64,000 nucleotides of DNA from Paenibacillus sp. FSL R5-0517 (GCF_037974355.1 NZ_CP150235.1:5580001-5644000), one strand, 5' to 3'; numbered from the stretch's first letter, positions 9,257-18,204 are shown. The notes: a model not told the origin generated them from the sequence alone. A program made the numbers and translations.

Positions 9257-10188
9257 CAGAATTCCTTTCTCAATCGGGGATTCATCGCCGCATTCAAGAT
9301 GTCGGATAACGTGTTAAACAAGACAAAGGTGACAGCCAACATCAGAACATACGCCTGAATAATCGGAAAATCCCTGCTTAAAATGGATTTCACGCTGAGT
9401 CTCCCTAGCCCCGGCCAGGAAAACACATTTTCGATGACTACCGTACTGCCCAGCACGATCGGGATCGCCATACAAAAGATGGACACGGCCACCTGTAATG
9501 AATTTCTCAGAATATGCAGGGTAACTTTCTTCTCGCTCAGACCACTTGCCCGTGCATATAACACATAGTCCTCATTCATATTGCTCAACATGGAACTTCG
9601 AACCGTTCGGAAGTAAATGCCCGTATAACTCACCGTGATTACAATCACCGGTAGAATGTAGCTTCGATACGAGTCCATGCCACTGGTAGGTAACAGGTCC
9701 AGCTTGACGGAAAAATACCAGATCATCATGGCTGCAAGCCAGTAAGATGGCATGGCGGTAAGGAAAAATGATACACCTCTGACCGATCGATCCAGCAGCT
9801 TGCCTTCTCTCATCGCACAGATCACACCCAGCAGAATGGACAGCGCAATAATGAATACCGATGAGACAAGTGTTAACTTCAATGTGTTCATAAAAGCAGG
9901 CCCCATCAATGACCACACGGGTTCACCTGATACATAAGAGTTGCCAAAGTCCAACTGCACAACAGCCATGATCCAGTTCACATACTGGATCATGAACGGC
10001 TGATCGAACCCCAATGCCTGGTTGGTCTGGTCAATTAATTCCTCTGTAATCTGCGGAACTTCCTGTGCCTGTAAGACAACAACCGCCGGGTCCAAGGGAG
10101 ATAGATTAATCAGAACAAACGTTATAAATGAAATGATAATCAGTAAAGGGATGGTTAACAGAATCCTTTTGACGATATAACTTCCCAT
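9256..10188 (-). CDS. cntB: ABC importer permease, opine-metallophore uptake (CntB)
   Basis: 310 residues of the DppB/NikB permease family. An N-terminal signal-anchor helix (YIVKRILLTIPLLIIISFIT) is followed by a periplasm-type loop and five more helices. The EAA loop is near YVLYARASGLSEKKVTLHIL. Start: ATG 10194 abuts GGAG, while ATG 10188 has 6 bases of spacing and is preferred. A palindromic repeat element fills the gap to cntA, so this is the one point where the operon's coding genes are spaced apart downstream of cntA. Confidence 0.88.
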   Translation of the reverse strand: MGSYIVKRILLTIPLLIIISFITFVLINLSPLDPAVVVLQAQEVPQITEELIDQTNQALGFDQPFMIQYVNWIMAVVQLDFGNSYVSGEPVWSLMGPAFMNTLKLTLVSSVFIIALSILLGVICAMREGKLLDRSVRGVSFFLTAMPSYWLAAMMIWYFSVKLDLLPTSGMDSYRSYILPVIVITVSYTGIYFRTVRSSMLSNMNEDYVLYARASGLSEKKVTLHILRNSLQVAVSIFCMAIPIVLGSTVVIENVFSWPGLGRLSVKSILSRDFPIIQAYVLMLAVTFVLFNTLSDILNAAMNPRLRKEF

Positions 10189-10202
10189 ATCCATCTCCGC
10201 TC

Positions 10203-10395
10203 TATTTAAATTGAACTAAACAATATTTACACTACACTCCGATGACAGAACAACCTTCCGATCGCTGTTATCCCCAGATTTTTTTGATTCCTTTAAATAG
10301 GGAAAATCCGGGGATAAAGGCGAACGCTCCGCTTCTTCAGGCTCTTTCTGTCCTCTCCGTTTTGTGTAAATGTTTAGTTCAATTTATATATTTAA
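10203..10395. repeat. Palindromic MITE-like element, copy A
   Basis: About 190 bp. The ends are inverted: AAATTGAACTAAACA...TTTACAC on the left and GTGTAAATGTTTAGTTCAATTT on the right. An inner arm TTATCCCC (10268-10275) pairs with GGGGATAA (10310-10317). Between these arms lie ACAGAACAACC / GGCTCTTTCTGTCC. The right end overlaps the last codons and stop of cntA. The same element recurs at seven other places in this window. Confidence 0.85.
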
Positions 10396-12016
10396 AATTC
10401 ATTTGTTCAAATGGTAGTTCATATTGGGTCTGCTTGAATGAGATTCCATCAAGATTCTCGGGAGCGACAACAGTGACACGCCCGTTGGTAATCGGAATGA
10501 ACACCGCTTCATCATGGACGATCTTCATAATGTCAGCATACAGGGATTGGCGGGAGTCCTCATCCGTGGAGATCATGACCGCATCGATTTTCTTGTACAA
10601 TTCATCCGCTTCGGCAATTCCGCTTGTCGTATGCTTGTATGCTGAATCTGACGTAAATGCAGCAATGGTACTCTGTGGATCATAGGCCAGTCCCCAGGTT
10701 TGATTAAAGAGCAGGTCATATTCCCCGGTGGCTCTCCGATTCGCAATGGAAGTGGACTCTTCGCCCAAGATTTCAAGCTGAATTCCCAATTCTTTCATGG
10801 AATACTGGATCAATTCGGCCTGTATTTTCTGTGAAGACGAATTGCTGTCATAATATAATTTCATGGCTAAAGGCTGACCGTTCTTCGTTCTCACAACTTC
10901 ACCATCTGCCAATGCCCAACCAGCTTGGTCCAGAAGCTTTTTAGCCAATTCCGGATCATACTCCCGTTTCTTAAGGTCTACCTTGGCGTAATTGACATTG
11001 GCCGAAAATAGCGTATCCGCTACAGTCTGCGTTCCGTTGAAAATATCTTTACTGATCGTTTCCCGATCAATGGCAACCCATAGCGCTTCCCGCACTGCCG
11101 TTTCCTGAACCGGACTATTCTGGCGACTGCTGTTGGCTACGATCATATTGGTGTTCATCGCTTCACTTCGAACCACTTGATAATCACCAGATTCAGCTAA
11201 TTGGTCCATGGCCTCGACATCGATACTATCTGCTCCCCGGTCATCGGTGAACACAAAGTTAATCTCTCCTTTTTGCAATGCCAGAAATGTTGTTTCCCCT
11301 GCCGGAAGAACCTTGGATGTGATCTTCTTAATTGCAGGTGCACCACCCCAATAGTCTTCATTGGCTTCAAACGTGGCGTTCTCTTCGACTTTATGAGCAG
11401 TAAGCTTGTAAGGTCCTGTACCATGGAAACCACTTACTCCGTCTTTGGTTCCGCCATCCTTGAAATCCTTGGGGGATAAGAAGACGTAAGGTCTTGTCAT
11501 GGACAATTCCACCAGTGCCGGATAATAGGGTTCCGAAAGTGTGAGCTCCACCGTATGCTCATCGATAACCTTCACATTCGTGATTTTGGTAGACAGCTTG
11601 ATCCAGGCATGTTTTTCAGCGTTGGCCTGTACTGCATCGATATTTTGTTTAACCGCCTCTGCGTTGAACGGCTCTCCATCATGGAATTTCACATCTTGTC
11701 GCAGATGAAAGGTATAGATCTTGCCATCCTCGGAGATATCCCATGATTCTGCCAGCAATGGCTTGATTCCATCAGGGGTGTTTTCCACCAGTGACTCATA
11801 TACCATCCCTTGGGCAGGCATGGAACCTGTGTATAGATGGGGATTCATGTCATTAATATCTTTGGCAGAAGCATAGATAAGTTCCGTTTGTACCTGGCTA
11901 TGGGCAGGCTCCGTTTGGGCGCTCTCTTTCTCTTTTGTGCTCTGAGCGCATCCTGCCAGCACCGTAATGGCAGATACCAGCAATAATATAGATGTAAAAG
12001 TAAGACCCTTTTTCAC
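10379..12016 (-). CDS. cntA: Opine-metallophore-binding lipoprotein (CntA), ABC importer solute-binding protein
   Basis: 545 residues of the SBP_bac_5 family (NikA/OppA type). The signal peptide is MKKGLTFTSILLLVSAITVLAGC, with a lipobox LAGC placing the lipidated Cys at about residue 23, so it is anchored outside the membrane. It should capture the metal-opine complex and hand it to CntBCDF. The GTG start at 12016 has GGGAGG 7 bases upstream; a longer frame to 12049 lacks an SD. It is flanked on both sides by copies of the palindromic element, one of which supplies the end of the reading frame. Confidence 0.88.
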   Translation of the reverse strand: MKKGLTFTSILLLVSAITVLAGCAQSTKEKESAQTEPAHSQVQTELIYASAKDINDMNPHLYTGSMPAQGMVYESLVENTPDGIKPLLAESWDISEDGKIYTFHLRQDVKFHDGEPFNAEAVKQNIDAVQANAEKHAWIKLSTKITNVKVIDEHTVELTLSEPYYPALVELSMTRPYVFLSPKDFKDGGTKDGVSGFHGTGPYKLTAHKVEENATFEANEDYWGGAPAIKKITSKVLPAGETTFLALQKGEINFVFTDDRGADSIDVEAMDQLAESGDYQVVRSEAMNTNMIVANSSRQNSPVQETAVREALWVAIDRETISKDIFNGTQTVADTLFSANVNYAKVDLKKREYDPELAKKLLDQAGWALADGEVVRTKNGQPLAMKLYYDSNSSSQKIQAELIQYSMKELGIQLEILGEESTSIANRRATGEYDLLFNQTWGLAYDPQSTIAAFTSDSAYKHTTSGIAEADELYKKIDAVMISTDEDSRQSLYADIMKIVHDEAVFIPITNGRVTVVAPENLDGISFKQTQYELPFEQMNFKYIN

Positions 12017-12035
12017 AACATTTCCTCCCGATGAG

Positions 12036-12226
12036 CAAATAAAATTCAAACATTACACAAGACCACTACGTGGTCAGAACAACCTTCCGATCGCCGTTAT
12101 CCCCAGATTTTTTGATCTCTTTTCCAAAGAGAAAATCCGGGGATAAATGCGAACGCTCCGCTTCTTCAGGTTTTTTCTGCCCCCTCCGTTACTGTGTAAA
12201 ACAAAATTTAATTTGCATTATTTAAA
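12036..12226. repeat. Palindromic MITE-like element, copy B
   Basis: About 190 bp between cntM and cntA, same orientation as copy A. The core arms are TTATCCCC (12097-12104) and GGGGATAA (12139-12146). The ends carry TTACACA and TGTGTAA with AT-rich flanks resembling AAATTNAATTT. It lies only a few bases from the cntM stop codon. Confidence 0.82.
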
Positions 12227-12231
12227 TGTAA

Positions 12232-13533
12232 CTAGACCCTACTACTTACAAGTCCGGTGCAGATCATGCGGATATCCTCTTCAAAGGATTGGATCACAAA
12301 GGCATCGGATAAACGTTGATCTGTTTTCGTACGGGCAACTTCCTGAATCTTCGCCTCGTATGTGGCGATAAAATGATCCATGGTTGGACAGCTCACATCC
12401 AGGTGTCTGGCTATGCCCTGAATGATTTTGATGCGGTAGTAATCTTCATTGGGCATACGGGGGATGTCCAGTTCCCCTTCGCGGTTCATGAACGTTTGAC
12501 GGAATGGGACTGCTGAAAAGTCAAAATATTTGCCTTCCGAATCGGGTTCCGAGAATGGATCAATCAATAATGAGGTGTACCGTATGTATAATAAATACTC
12601 TTGATGAATGACCTGCAGCTGATTGAAATTCTCGATATCCTGGCGTGATATACTCTCTAATCGAACCGGATAGTTGTCATCCGTCATGAATTGAAGCAGG
12701 TTCACTCCCTGGATATGGAGTCGGTCCGTTATATTCATAATCTCCTGCCACTGTGCCCGCATATCCCGTATCAAAACTTGAGTAATCGGACCTTCGGGAT
12801 ACATCTTGTATACATATTTCTGAATATCCGATGCTTCAAAGATGGCCTTTAATGAGAAGTCGTTCATGAACAAGGGCGGATGCACATACAACGAGATATT
12901 TCTCGTTTCCGCCTCCAGTGGGGAAGTCATGACTTCCAACGCAATACCCAAACGCTCATAAGCTTGGCATAGCTTGTTAACCTGTTCAGACGGGTATTGA
13001 TTGGAACCGATATAGACCTTTTTCTTGACCCCCGTTGTCATGACATGATTAGACGGATGTTCGTGCATCCAACGGGTATCTCCGAGGTAGGTCGAGAAAC
13101 TGATCACTTCAGGCACTGTATTACGCTCTCTCATATAATGGGTCACTAATCGATTCGACCCAAACGTCGGAGAGACCAAAACGATACATTTCAGTTGTTT
13201 GATGAATTGTTCACTCATTTGTTCCAATACATCAATATAAGCATCCGTAGTTACAGCCAAAATGAGCGTGTCCCACTCACCCTGAATGGTGTCATATCCC
13301 TTGAACACATGATCAACGAAACATTCACCTGCAAGCGGTTGATGTTTCTCATTTTGAATGCTGACCTCAACACGCCCATTGCTCTGTTCAAGGGCTGCGA
13401 ATACGGACGCTGAACGAACCGATGGTCTCCCCGCAATACCAATGCAGCAGTTGAGATAATCTTTGAATGTTACCGCAAGCTGAATGGATGCAGGGCCGGT
13501 TCCAAATATCAGAATTCGCTGAAGATTGCTCAT
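12232..13533 (-). CDS. cntM: Opine (staphylopine-type) dehydrogenase, CntM
   Basis: 433 residues. An N-terminal Rossmann motif GTGPASIQ (11-18) binds NAD(P)H, and the remainder fits the opine dehydrogenase fold of the staphylopine/pseudopaline group. The enzyme reductively condenses the CntL product with a 2-oxo acid, the last step of metallophore synthesis. Whether the acid is pyruvate (staphylopine) or 2-oxoglutarate (pseudopaline, bacillopaline) cannot be read safely here. Paenibacillus bacillopaline is reported to use 2-oxoglutarate. SD AGGAGG with 5-base spacing. The order cntK-L-M is the same as in Staphylococcus. Confidence 0.9.
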   Translation of the reverse strand: MSNLQRILIFGTGPASIQLAVTFKDYLNCCIGIAGRPSVRSASVFAALEQSNGRVEVSIQNEKHQPLAGECFVDHVFKGYDTIQGEWDTLILAVTTDAYIDVLEQMSEQFIKQLKCIVLVSPTFGSNRLVTHYMRERNTVPEVISFSTYLGDTRWMHEHPSNHVMTTGVKKKVYIGSNQYPSEQVNKLCQAYERLGIALEVMTSPLEAETRNISLYVHPPLFMNDFSLKAIFEASDIQKYVYKMYPEGPITQVLIRDMRAQWQEIMNITDRLHIQGVNLLQFMTDDNYPVRLESISRQDIENFNQLQVIHQEYLLYIRYTSLLIDPFSEPDSEGKYFDFSAVPFRQTFMNREGELDIPRMPNEDYYRIKIIQGIARHLDVSCPTMDHFIATYEAKIQEVARTKTDQRLSDAFVIQSFEEDIRMICTGLVSSRV

Positions 13534-13599
13534 AATAACCTCCTATATTCAAAGTTCAACCTGGAATCCATTTGGACGTACTTGAGACGCACTTGCATT

Positions 13600-14394
13600 C
13601 TATGCTTTCTGGTACAACGCAATATCGAACACATCATCCGGGCGCAGGATATGGTCTATCAGCTTCCACTTGGTACTGTCCGTCGCTCTCATCGGATAAT
13701 TAAATAAGGACTTTAACTGGTCACCATATCTCATGGCTACAACCACCTGTGCATTTGTCAGGGCATGCAGTTGATCAAGCAGATCATATTTAGGGGCCAC
13801 GGTAGAGCTGAAAATGATATGTGTTGCTTCCTTGGTATACTCCAGATTTTCCAGCAAGGTTGACTCCAGATGAATCTTCAAACCTGCGCCCAGCGTCTTT
13901 ACCACCTTCTGCCCGAGTGTAATGGATTCTTCATCAATATCGATCCCGACAACCTGTGCACCTGTTCGCTTGGCGATGAGTAATGGTGTCATGGGGAAGG
14001 AACCGGAGCCTACCAGCAATACTTTGGAATCGGAGGTAACCTGGAAGCTGCCGAATTCTTTATCGATACACTCTTCGATGTTTCTGAAATAATCGGCAAT
14101 CTGTACATCCCCGTTCTCTAACTTCAATGCACGATATTTCTCCATGATCGCCACACACTGGGCGGATTTATTTCTTAACTGCCATATAAGCGAATCCAGT
14201 TCTTCCAACTCCGAATGCCCCAACTGTTCCCAAGCTGCCTTATTCTCCGAATCGGTCACAAAGAGGGAGTAGTCATTGATCACAGCCTCCAGCTCTGCAC
14301 TATGCTGAATCGTATGATCGTACTTGCTCGCGAGCTTATCGAATTTCTCTGCAAACTCACTCAAACATGTCTGAAAATGGACCAATGTGATCAT
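13600..14394 (-). CDS. cntL: Nicotianamine synthase-like aminobutanoyltransferase, CntL
   Basis: 264 residues. It has a helical N-terminus and a SAM-binding Rossmann domain with GSGSFP at 129-134, the same glycine/proline-rich loop as nicotianamine synthase. CntL moves one aminobutanoyl group from S-adenosylmethionine to histidine, unlike plant NAS, which does this repeatedly. The neighbouring CntK supplies D-histidine, so D-His is the expected acceptor. SD AGGGGG with 7-base spacing. It sits between the racemase and dehydrogenase genes with short gaps. Confidence 0.9.
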   Translation of the reverse strand: MITLVHFQTCLSEFAEKFDKLASKYDHTIQHSAELEAVINDYSLFVTDSENKAAWEQLGHSELEELDSLIWQLRNKSAQCVAIMEKYRALKLENGDVQIADYFRNIEECIDKEFGSFQVTSDSKVLLVGSGSFPMTPLLIAKRTGAQVVGIDIDEESITLGQKVVKTLGAGLKIHLESTLLENLEYTKEATHIIFSSTVAPKYDLLDQLHALTNAQVVVAMRYGDQLKSLFNYPMRATDSTKWKLIDHILRPDDVFDIALYQKA

Positions 14395-14437
14395 TTCTTT
14401 TCCCCCTATATGTTGTCTCGATCATCTATCATGTACC

Positions 14438-15298
14438 TCATGCGTTTACAACGCTCCATTCTGCTGGAGCATCTATGAAGGCTTTGCCTTGTGCGACAAT
14501 GCCAACAGATCCCTCAATCGTAATACTCTCAAGTTCCGCGGCATTCCACTGGACCATCACTTTGATCGCACCACCAGGCTGCTTGATGTACTGCGTAATC
14601 TGCCTCTGCTGGCTCCATGCGAGATAGGCACCCACGGAGGCCGTACCCGAACCACACCCTCTCTCCCAGATCAGACTATCCAGCTCTGGAACATAGATGA
14701 GAGGAGCCATTTCTTGCGAGTGCGATTGATATAACAAGATACCGATCAGCTTATCTCCCAGGGTTACTCCCAGTAACCTTGCAAGGGTCTGTGCCCTCTT
14801 CTTCATCGGATCGTCGAAGTCATCCACTTCAATCACGATATGGATGAACTCGGCGTACCGGATGATTACCATATCCAGCTCGATGCCTTCGTACCGGATG
14901 GTTCGCTGTTCAATCTGCTTTGGAACCGGCATGGTTACCCGGCAGTCATATTCATTCTGCTGCTTCTTCACATGGCACATGATCAATTGATCGATTCCGG
15001 AAACTTCCAGCACGATGTCCATAGATTTCTCTTGTGCCAGCCCTGCTTCAGATGCGTGGTGTGCTGCAAGTGCCATGCAGGCATTGCCACAGAACTCGCC
15101 GCCGGACATTTCCAGACGGGCCACAGCTTCCGGTCTCCTTGTTGGTTCAATGAATCCCACTTGCTCGGCGTAAACGTTATCATACGACATTAGGCGGGTA
15201 GCAATATGACTGTATTGCTCGGCTGCATGATCCGTTTTAACCAGAATCGTCATGTTTTGAGTGGGACTGAACTTGATAAAATCGATCTCCTGTTTCAT
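14438..15298 (-). CDS. cntK: Histidine racemase, DapF-fold, CntK
   Basis: 286 residues with the diaminopimelate epimerase fold. The two catalytic cysteines are visible: Cys70 in GGEFCGNA and Cys215 in WERGCGSGTA. In Staphylococcus the homologue converts L-His to D-His for staphylopine; the dedicated dapF of lysine synthesis is normally elsewhere. The ATG at 15298 has AGGAG about 11 bases upstream. A longer frame to 15397 would run through the Zur box and the promoter, so it is rejected. As the first gene of the operon it is directly under Zur control. Confidence 0.9.
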   Translation of the reverse strand: MKQEIDFIKFSPTQNMTILVKTDHAAEQYSHIATRLMSYDNVYAEQVGFIEPTRRPEAVARLEMSGGEFCGNACMALAAHHASEAGLAQEKSMDIVLEVSGIDQLIMCHVKKQQNEYDCRVTMPVPKQIEQRTIRYEGIELDMVIIRYAEFIHIVIEVDDFDDPMKKRAQTLARLLGVTLGDKLIGILLYQSHSQEMAPLIYVPELDSLIWERGCGSGTASVGAYLAWSQQRQITQYIKQPGGAIKVMVQWNAAELESITIEGSVGIVAQGKAFIDAPAEWSVVNA

Positions 15299-15330
15299 CG
15301 CAGCGACTACTCCTGTTCTTCTTTTTTGTT

Positions 15331-15351
15331 TAATAGTAATAATTACGATTA
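15331..15351 (-). promoter_or_regulatory. Zur operator (cnt operon)
   Basis: The inverted halves TAATAGTAAT and ATTACGATTA surround a central A; 9 of 10 positions pair. It is identical to the zagA site except for the centre base. It is placed 13 bases downstream of the -10 element, so Zn-Zur would block initiation or elongation. This supports zinc as the main metal of the encoded opine. Confidence 0.9.
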
Positions 15352-15364
15352 AAAGGTCGAGAAA

Positions 15365-15394
15365 AATATAGCACATCCTTTTGGAAAGCGTCAA
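15365..15394 (-). promoter_or_regulatory. Sigma-A promoter of the cnt operon
   Basis: On the minus strand, -35 TTGACG (15389-15394) and -10 TATATT (15365-15370) are separated by 18 bases, with the Zur box just downstream. No other good promoter is seen between here and the preceding terminator. Confidence 0.65.
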
Positions 15395-15553
15395 CAAATA
15401 TTTCCATTTTAAAAAGACTGCAACTCATTCGTTCCTTCATTTCCCCTCCTGCAAAAAACCAAACAGAGCTGACGTTTCTGCGCCACCCCTGCATAAATAT
15501 ACCATCTGATAAGATTAAACGAATTGATGTTCCTACCGCTCTTGCTATAAAAG

Positions 15554-15592
15554 AAATACAAAAAAAACGGTTGCCGCAGAACGGAACCGTTT
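15554..15592 (-). terminator. Intrinsic terminator of the organosulfur cluster
   Basis: On the minus strand AAACGGTT, a 12-base loop, AACCGTTT and then a run of T form a classic terminator. It lies 35 bp after the M20 hydrolase stop codon and insulates it from the cnt operon promoter. Confidence 0.85.
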
Positions 15593-15626
15593 CGATCTGG
15601 ATAGGATACAAAATTCATTGTACCTA

Positions 15627-16853
15627 TCACTCTTGATGTGCTTGCACATTGTGCAGTGCTTGCTCAGCTAATGCAGCCAGAAGATGTGCTCCCAGCGGCA
15701 ATGCCCGTTCATCCACATCAAAGCCAGGGTGATGCCACTCATGCGGGCCAGAGGTGCCCAAGAAGAGGAACAGGCCCGGAACTTCTTTTTGATAAAAAGA
15801 GAAGTCCTCCCCTGCTGGAGAAGGCAGCGGTCTAACGCGATTTAATCCAATCTCACTTGCAATTTGTTCCGCTGCAAACGCGAGAGCTTCATCGTTGACC
15901 ACGGCAGGTGGTCCTTGAATCCAGCGAACCGTAGCCCGTGTGCCATAAGCTGCCGCCACACCGGTCACCACCTGATTGAAACGCTCGCGAATCCGTGCAC
16001 GCACTTTCTCATCAAAGGTGCGCACTGTGCCATCGAGTATCGCTTCATCTGGAATGACGTTCCAGGCTGTACCGCTGTGGAGCTTGGTAACGCTGATGAC
16101 GGCGCTCTCCTGTGCTCCTACATTACGACTCACAATCGCCTGTAGAGCCGTAACGATATGTGCGGCAACCACGATCGGATCAATGCCTGCTTCAGGCACG
16201 GCTGCATGGGTGCCTACACCTTCCACTTTGACAACAAAACCGTCTGCGGCCGCCATCAATGCGCCTTCCCGAATGCCTACCGTACCCACCTGAAGATCAG
16301 GTTTGTTATGCAACCCGAATACGGCCCGAACATCGGATAATGCGCCGCTCTGGATCACTTGCCGTGCACCCGTTGCTTTTTCCTCCGATGGCTGGAACAA
16401 CAAGCGTACTTTCCCCGGGAGCGTGGACTCGCGCTGTTTCAGTAATCGTGCAGCACCAATCAGAATCGCCGTGTGTGCGTCATGTCCGCAGGCATGCATC
16501 TTTCCAGCCACCTGCGAGGCAAATTCCAGCTTCGTCTCTTCCTGAATGGGCAGCGCATCAATATCCGCTCTTAGGGCGATCACCGGGCCGTCTCCTTGGC
16601 CTACTTCAGCGACAAGCCCTGTCCGCAGCACATATTCGTCTGCAATACGGACACCTTCCTCTTCCAGCCAGCTGCGAATGGCTGCCGTCGTTTCCTTTTC
16701 CTCGCCAGACAATTCCGGGTTGCGATGCAGGTGTCGCCGAATGGTGATTAAATGTTCCGCGAATGCTTCCTCCCGTTCACCGTGAAGCTCATGCTCGGGG
16801 CCCTGTATTTGCTCTACAGCCTGCTGCTTGGGCTGTTCCAGATCACTTTTCAT
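15627..16853 (-). CDS. M20 family amidohydrolase (N-acyl amino acid / S-substituted cysteine deacylase)
   Basis: 408 residues of the M20D hippurate hydrolase/SndA group. Metal-site motifs are ALRADIDALPI, ACGHDAH, PSEEK and the late PAGEDFSFY and HPGF region. These enzymes remove N-acyl groups from amino acids. Homologues in the B. subtilis ytmI and yxe operons deacetylate N-acetyl S-alkylcysteines such as S-(2-succino)cysteine. The neighbouring monooxygenases, flavin reductase and peptide-type importer point to the same kind of pathway. ATG 16853 has GGGAGG 7 bases upstream. It is the last gene before a terminator. Confidence 0.85.
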   Translation of the reverse strand: MKSDLEQPKQQAVEQIQGPEHELHGEREEAFAEHLITIRRHLHRNPELSGEEKETTAAIRSWLEEEGVRIADEYVLRTGLVAEVGQGDGPVIALRADIDALPIQEETKLEFASQVAGKMHACGHDAHTAILIGAARLLKQRESTLPGKVRLLFQPSEEKATGARQVIQSGALSDVRAVFGLHNKPDLQVGTVGIREGALMAAADGFVVKVEGVGTHAAVPEAGIDPIVVAAHIVTALQAIVSRNVGAQESAVISVTKLHSGTAWNVIPDEAILDGTVRTFDEKVRARIRERFNQVVTGVAAAYGTRATVRWIQGPPAVVNDEALAFAAEQIASEIGLNRVRPLPSPAGEDFSFYQKEVPGLFLFLGTSGPHEWHHPGFDVDERALPLGAHLLAALAEQALHNVQAHQE

Positions 16854-16903
16854 CACATGGCCTCCCATTCGTATATATTCTCTGCTATATTAACTGCCTA
16901 CTT

Positions 16904-17965
16904 CTATCCGATTGCGGCTTCCTGTGTCTTGGATTCCAGTGCAAATTCGCTTAGTCCCTGCTCTGCCAGAATTTCACGCAACAATTCAAATGAACGAATT
17001 CGCTTGGTAAAGTCCCGTGTAGCTGTAGTCACAATGAACTCTTCCACCGCAAAATCCTGCTGAAACTTCAGCAGTGCCTGACCTACGATTTCCTTCGTAC
17101 CCCGGGTCACACTTGGCTCCAGAATCTCGATCCGATAGCTCTCGTTTGATTGACGTCCGAATTCTTCCGCCTGTTCCACAGAACCCACCGTCAGCACCTT
17201 TCCACTCTCCAGATGGATCTTCACCAGCATATGCTCGCTCGCAAGTCCTTCCGCTTCTTCCTCACTCTCCGCCACAATCAGGGATAAAGCCAGTGCAGCG
17301 TAAGGCACCCTTCCCTGAGAACGATCGAATTGCTCGCGATATACACGGATGGCCTCAAGCGCTACCTCAATATTACTGTTAATGAACAGTGAAAAAACAT
17401 ATGGGAGTCCCAGTTCCGCAGCCATGCCTGCACTATCAACACTGGCTCCAAGTACGTACAGTTCCGCTGGAATGTCGGACACAGGCGAAGCGCTGAGACC
17501 TGCAAGTGGATGGGATGGATCTTCAAACGGCTCATTGTGGATGTATCGTTTCACCTGAACAATTTTCTCTTGAAGTGATGCCGCACCCTGAATCCCTTCC
17601 TGTAACGCCTGTGTTGAACGCGGTAATCCACCTGGTGCACGACCAATTCCCAGGTCAACTCTTCCTGGTCCGAGCGCTGCGAGGATATTGAAATTTTCGG
17701 CGACTTTGTATGGACTGTAATGCTGGAGCATCACTCCGCCAGACCCCAGCCGAATCCGCTTCGTATGCGCAAGCAAGTGGGAGATGAGTACCTCCGGGGA
17801 GGAACCTGCAACATGCCCTGAATCATGGTGCTCCGATACCCAGAACCGATGGAATCCAAGCTGCTCTGCCCGCTGTGCCAGCTCAATCGTATGCCGAAAA
17901 GCATCCACCGCCGTTTCCCCTTCATAGATGGGAGTCTGATCCAAAATGCCCACACGAATACTCAT
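16904..17965 (-). CDS. Luciferase-like flavin-dependent monooxygenase (MsnO8/YtmO type)
   Basis: 353 residues with the bacterial luciferase TIM barrel: MSIRVGILDQTP start, FHRFWVSEHHD, LGSGGVMLQHYSPYKVAENF and GPGRVDLGIGRAPGG. It uses reduced FMN and oxygen to cleave C-S or oxidise a small organic substrate. The identity of that substrate is inferred from context (organosulfur). FMNH2 would come from the SsuE-like reductase encoded at 19147-19695. ATG 17965 has AGGAGG with 8-base spacing; the longer frame to 18010 lacks support. Confidence 0.85.
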   Translation of the reverse strand: MSIRVGILDQTPIYEGETAVDAFRHTIELAQRAEQLGFHRFWVSEHHDSGHVAGSSPEVLISHLLAHTKRIRLGSGGVMLQHYSPYKVAENFNILAALGPGRVDLGIGRAPGGLPRSTQALQEGIQGAASLQEKIVQVKRYIHNEPFEDPSHPLAGLSASPVSDIPAELYVLGASVDSAGMAAELGLPYVFSLFINSNIEVALEAIRVYREQFDRSQGRVPYAALALSLIVAESEEEAEGLASEHMLVKIHLESGKVLTVGSVEQAEEFGRQSNESYRIEILEPSVTRGTKEIVGQALLKFQQDFAVEEFIVTTATRDFTKRIRSFELLREILAEQGLSEFALESKTQEAAIG

Positions 17966-18010
17966 ATCCTTCTCCTCCTTGATTGTGCTGAACCGCTGAT
18001 ATTGAATCAC

Positions 18011-18200
18011 TATTAAGTTGAACTAGAGATGTTACACGTTATCACTCCGATTGCAGTACCAGCTTCCGATCGCTCTTATCCCCAGATTTTCTGTACTCCC
18101 TTGGTGCAAGGGAAAAATCCGTTGATAAATTCGCACGCTTCGCTTCTTCAGATTGGTTCTGCACTCTCCGTTTTGGTGTAAAAGTCGGATTCAACATAGA
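18011..18200. repeat. Palindromic MITE-like element, copy C
   Basis: About 190 bp between the LysR and luciferase-like genes. Left end AAGTTGAACTAGAGATGTTACAC; right end GTGTAAAAGTCGGATTCAAC. The core has TTATCCCC (18076-18083), but the opposite arm is GTTGATAA instead of GGGGATAA, a variant also seen in copy E. It ends 4 bp from the LysR stop codon. Confidence 0.8.
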
Positions 18201-18204
18201 CGCT

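Noticed and set aside
6817-10188. Reading the cntBCDF importer as a nickel (Nik) or oligopeptide (Opp) transporter
   Set aside because: Family resemblance is real, but the adjoining cntKLM genes, exporters and Zur control make opine-metal uptake much more likely.
15299-15397. Longer CntK N-terminus beginning at 15397
   Set aside because: The extension would be encoded across the Zur box and most of the sigma-A promoter and has no SD.
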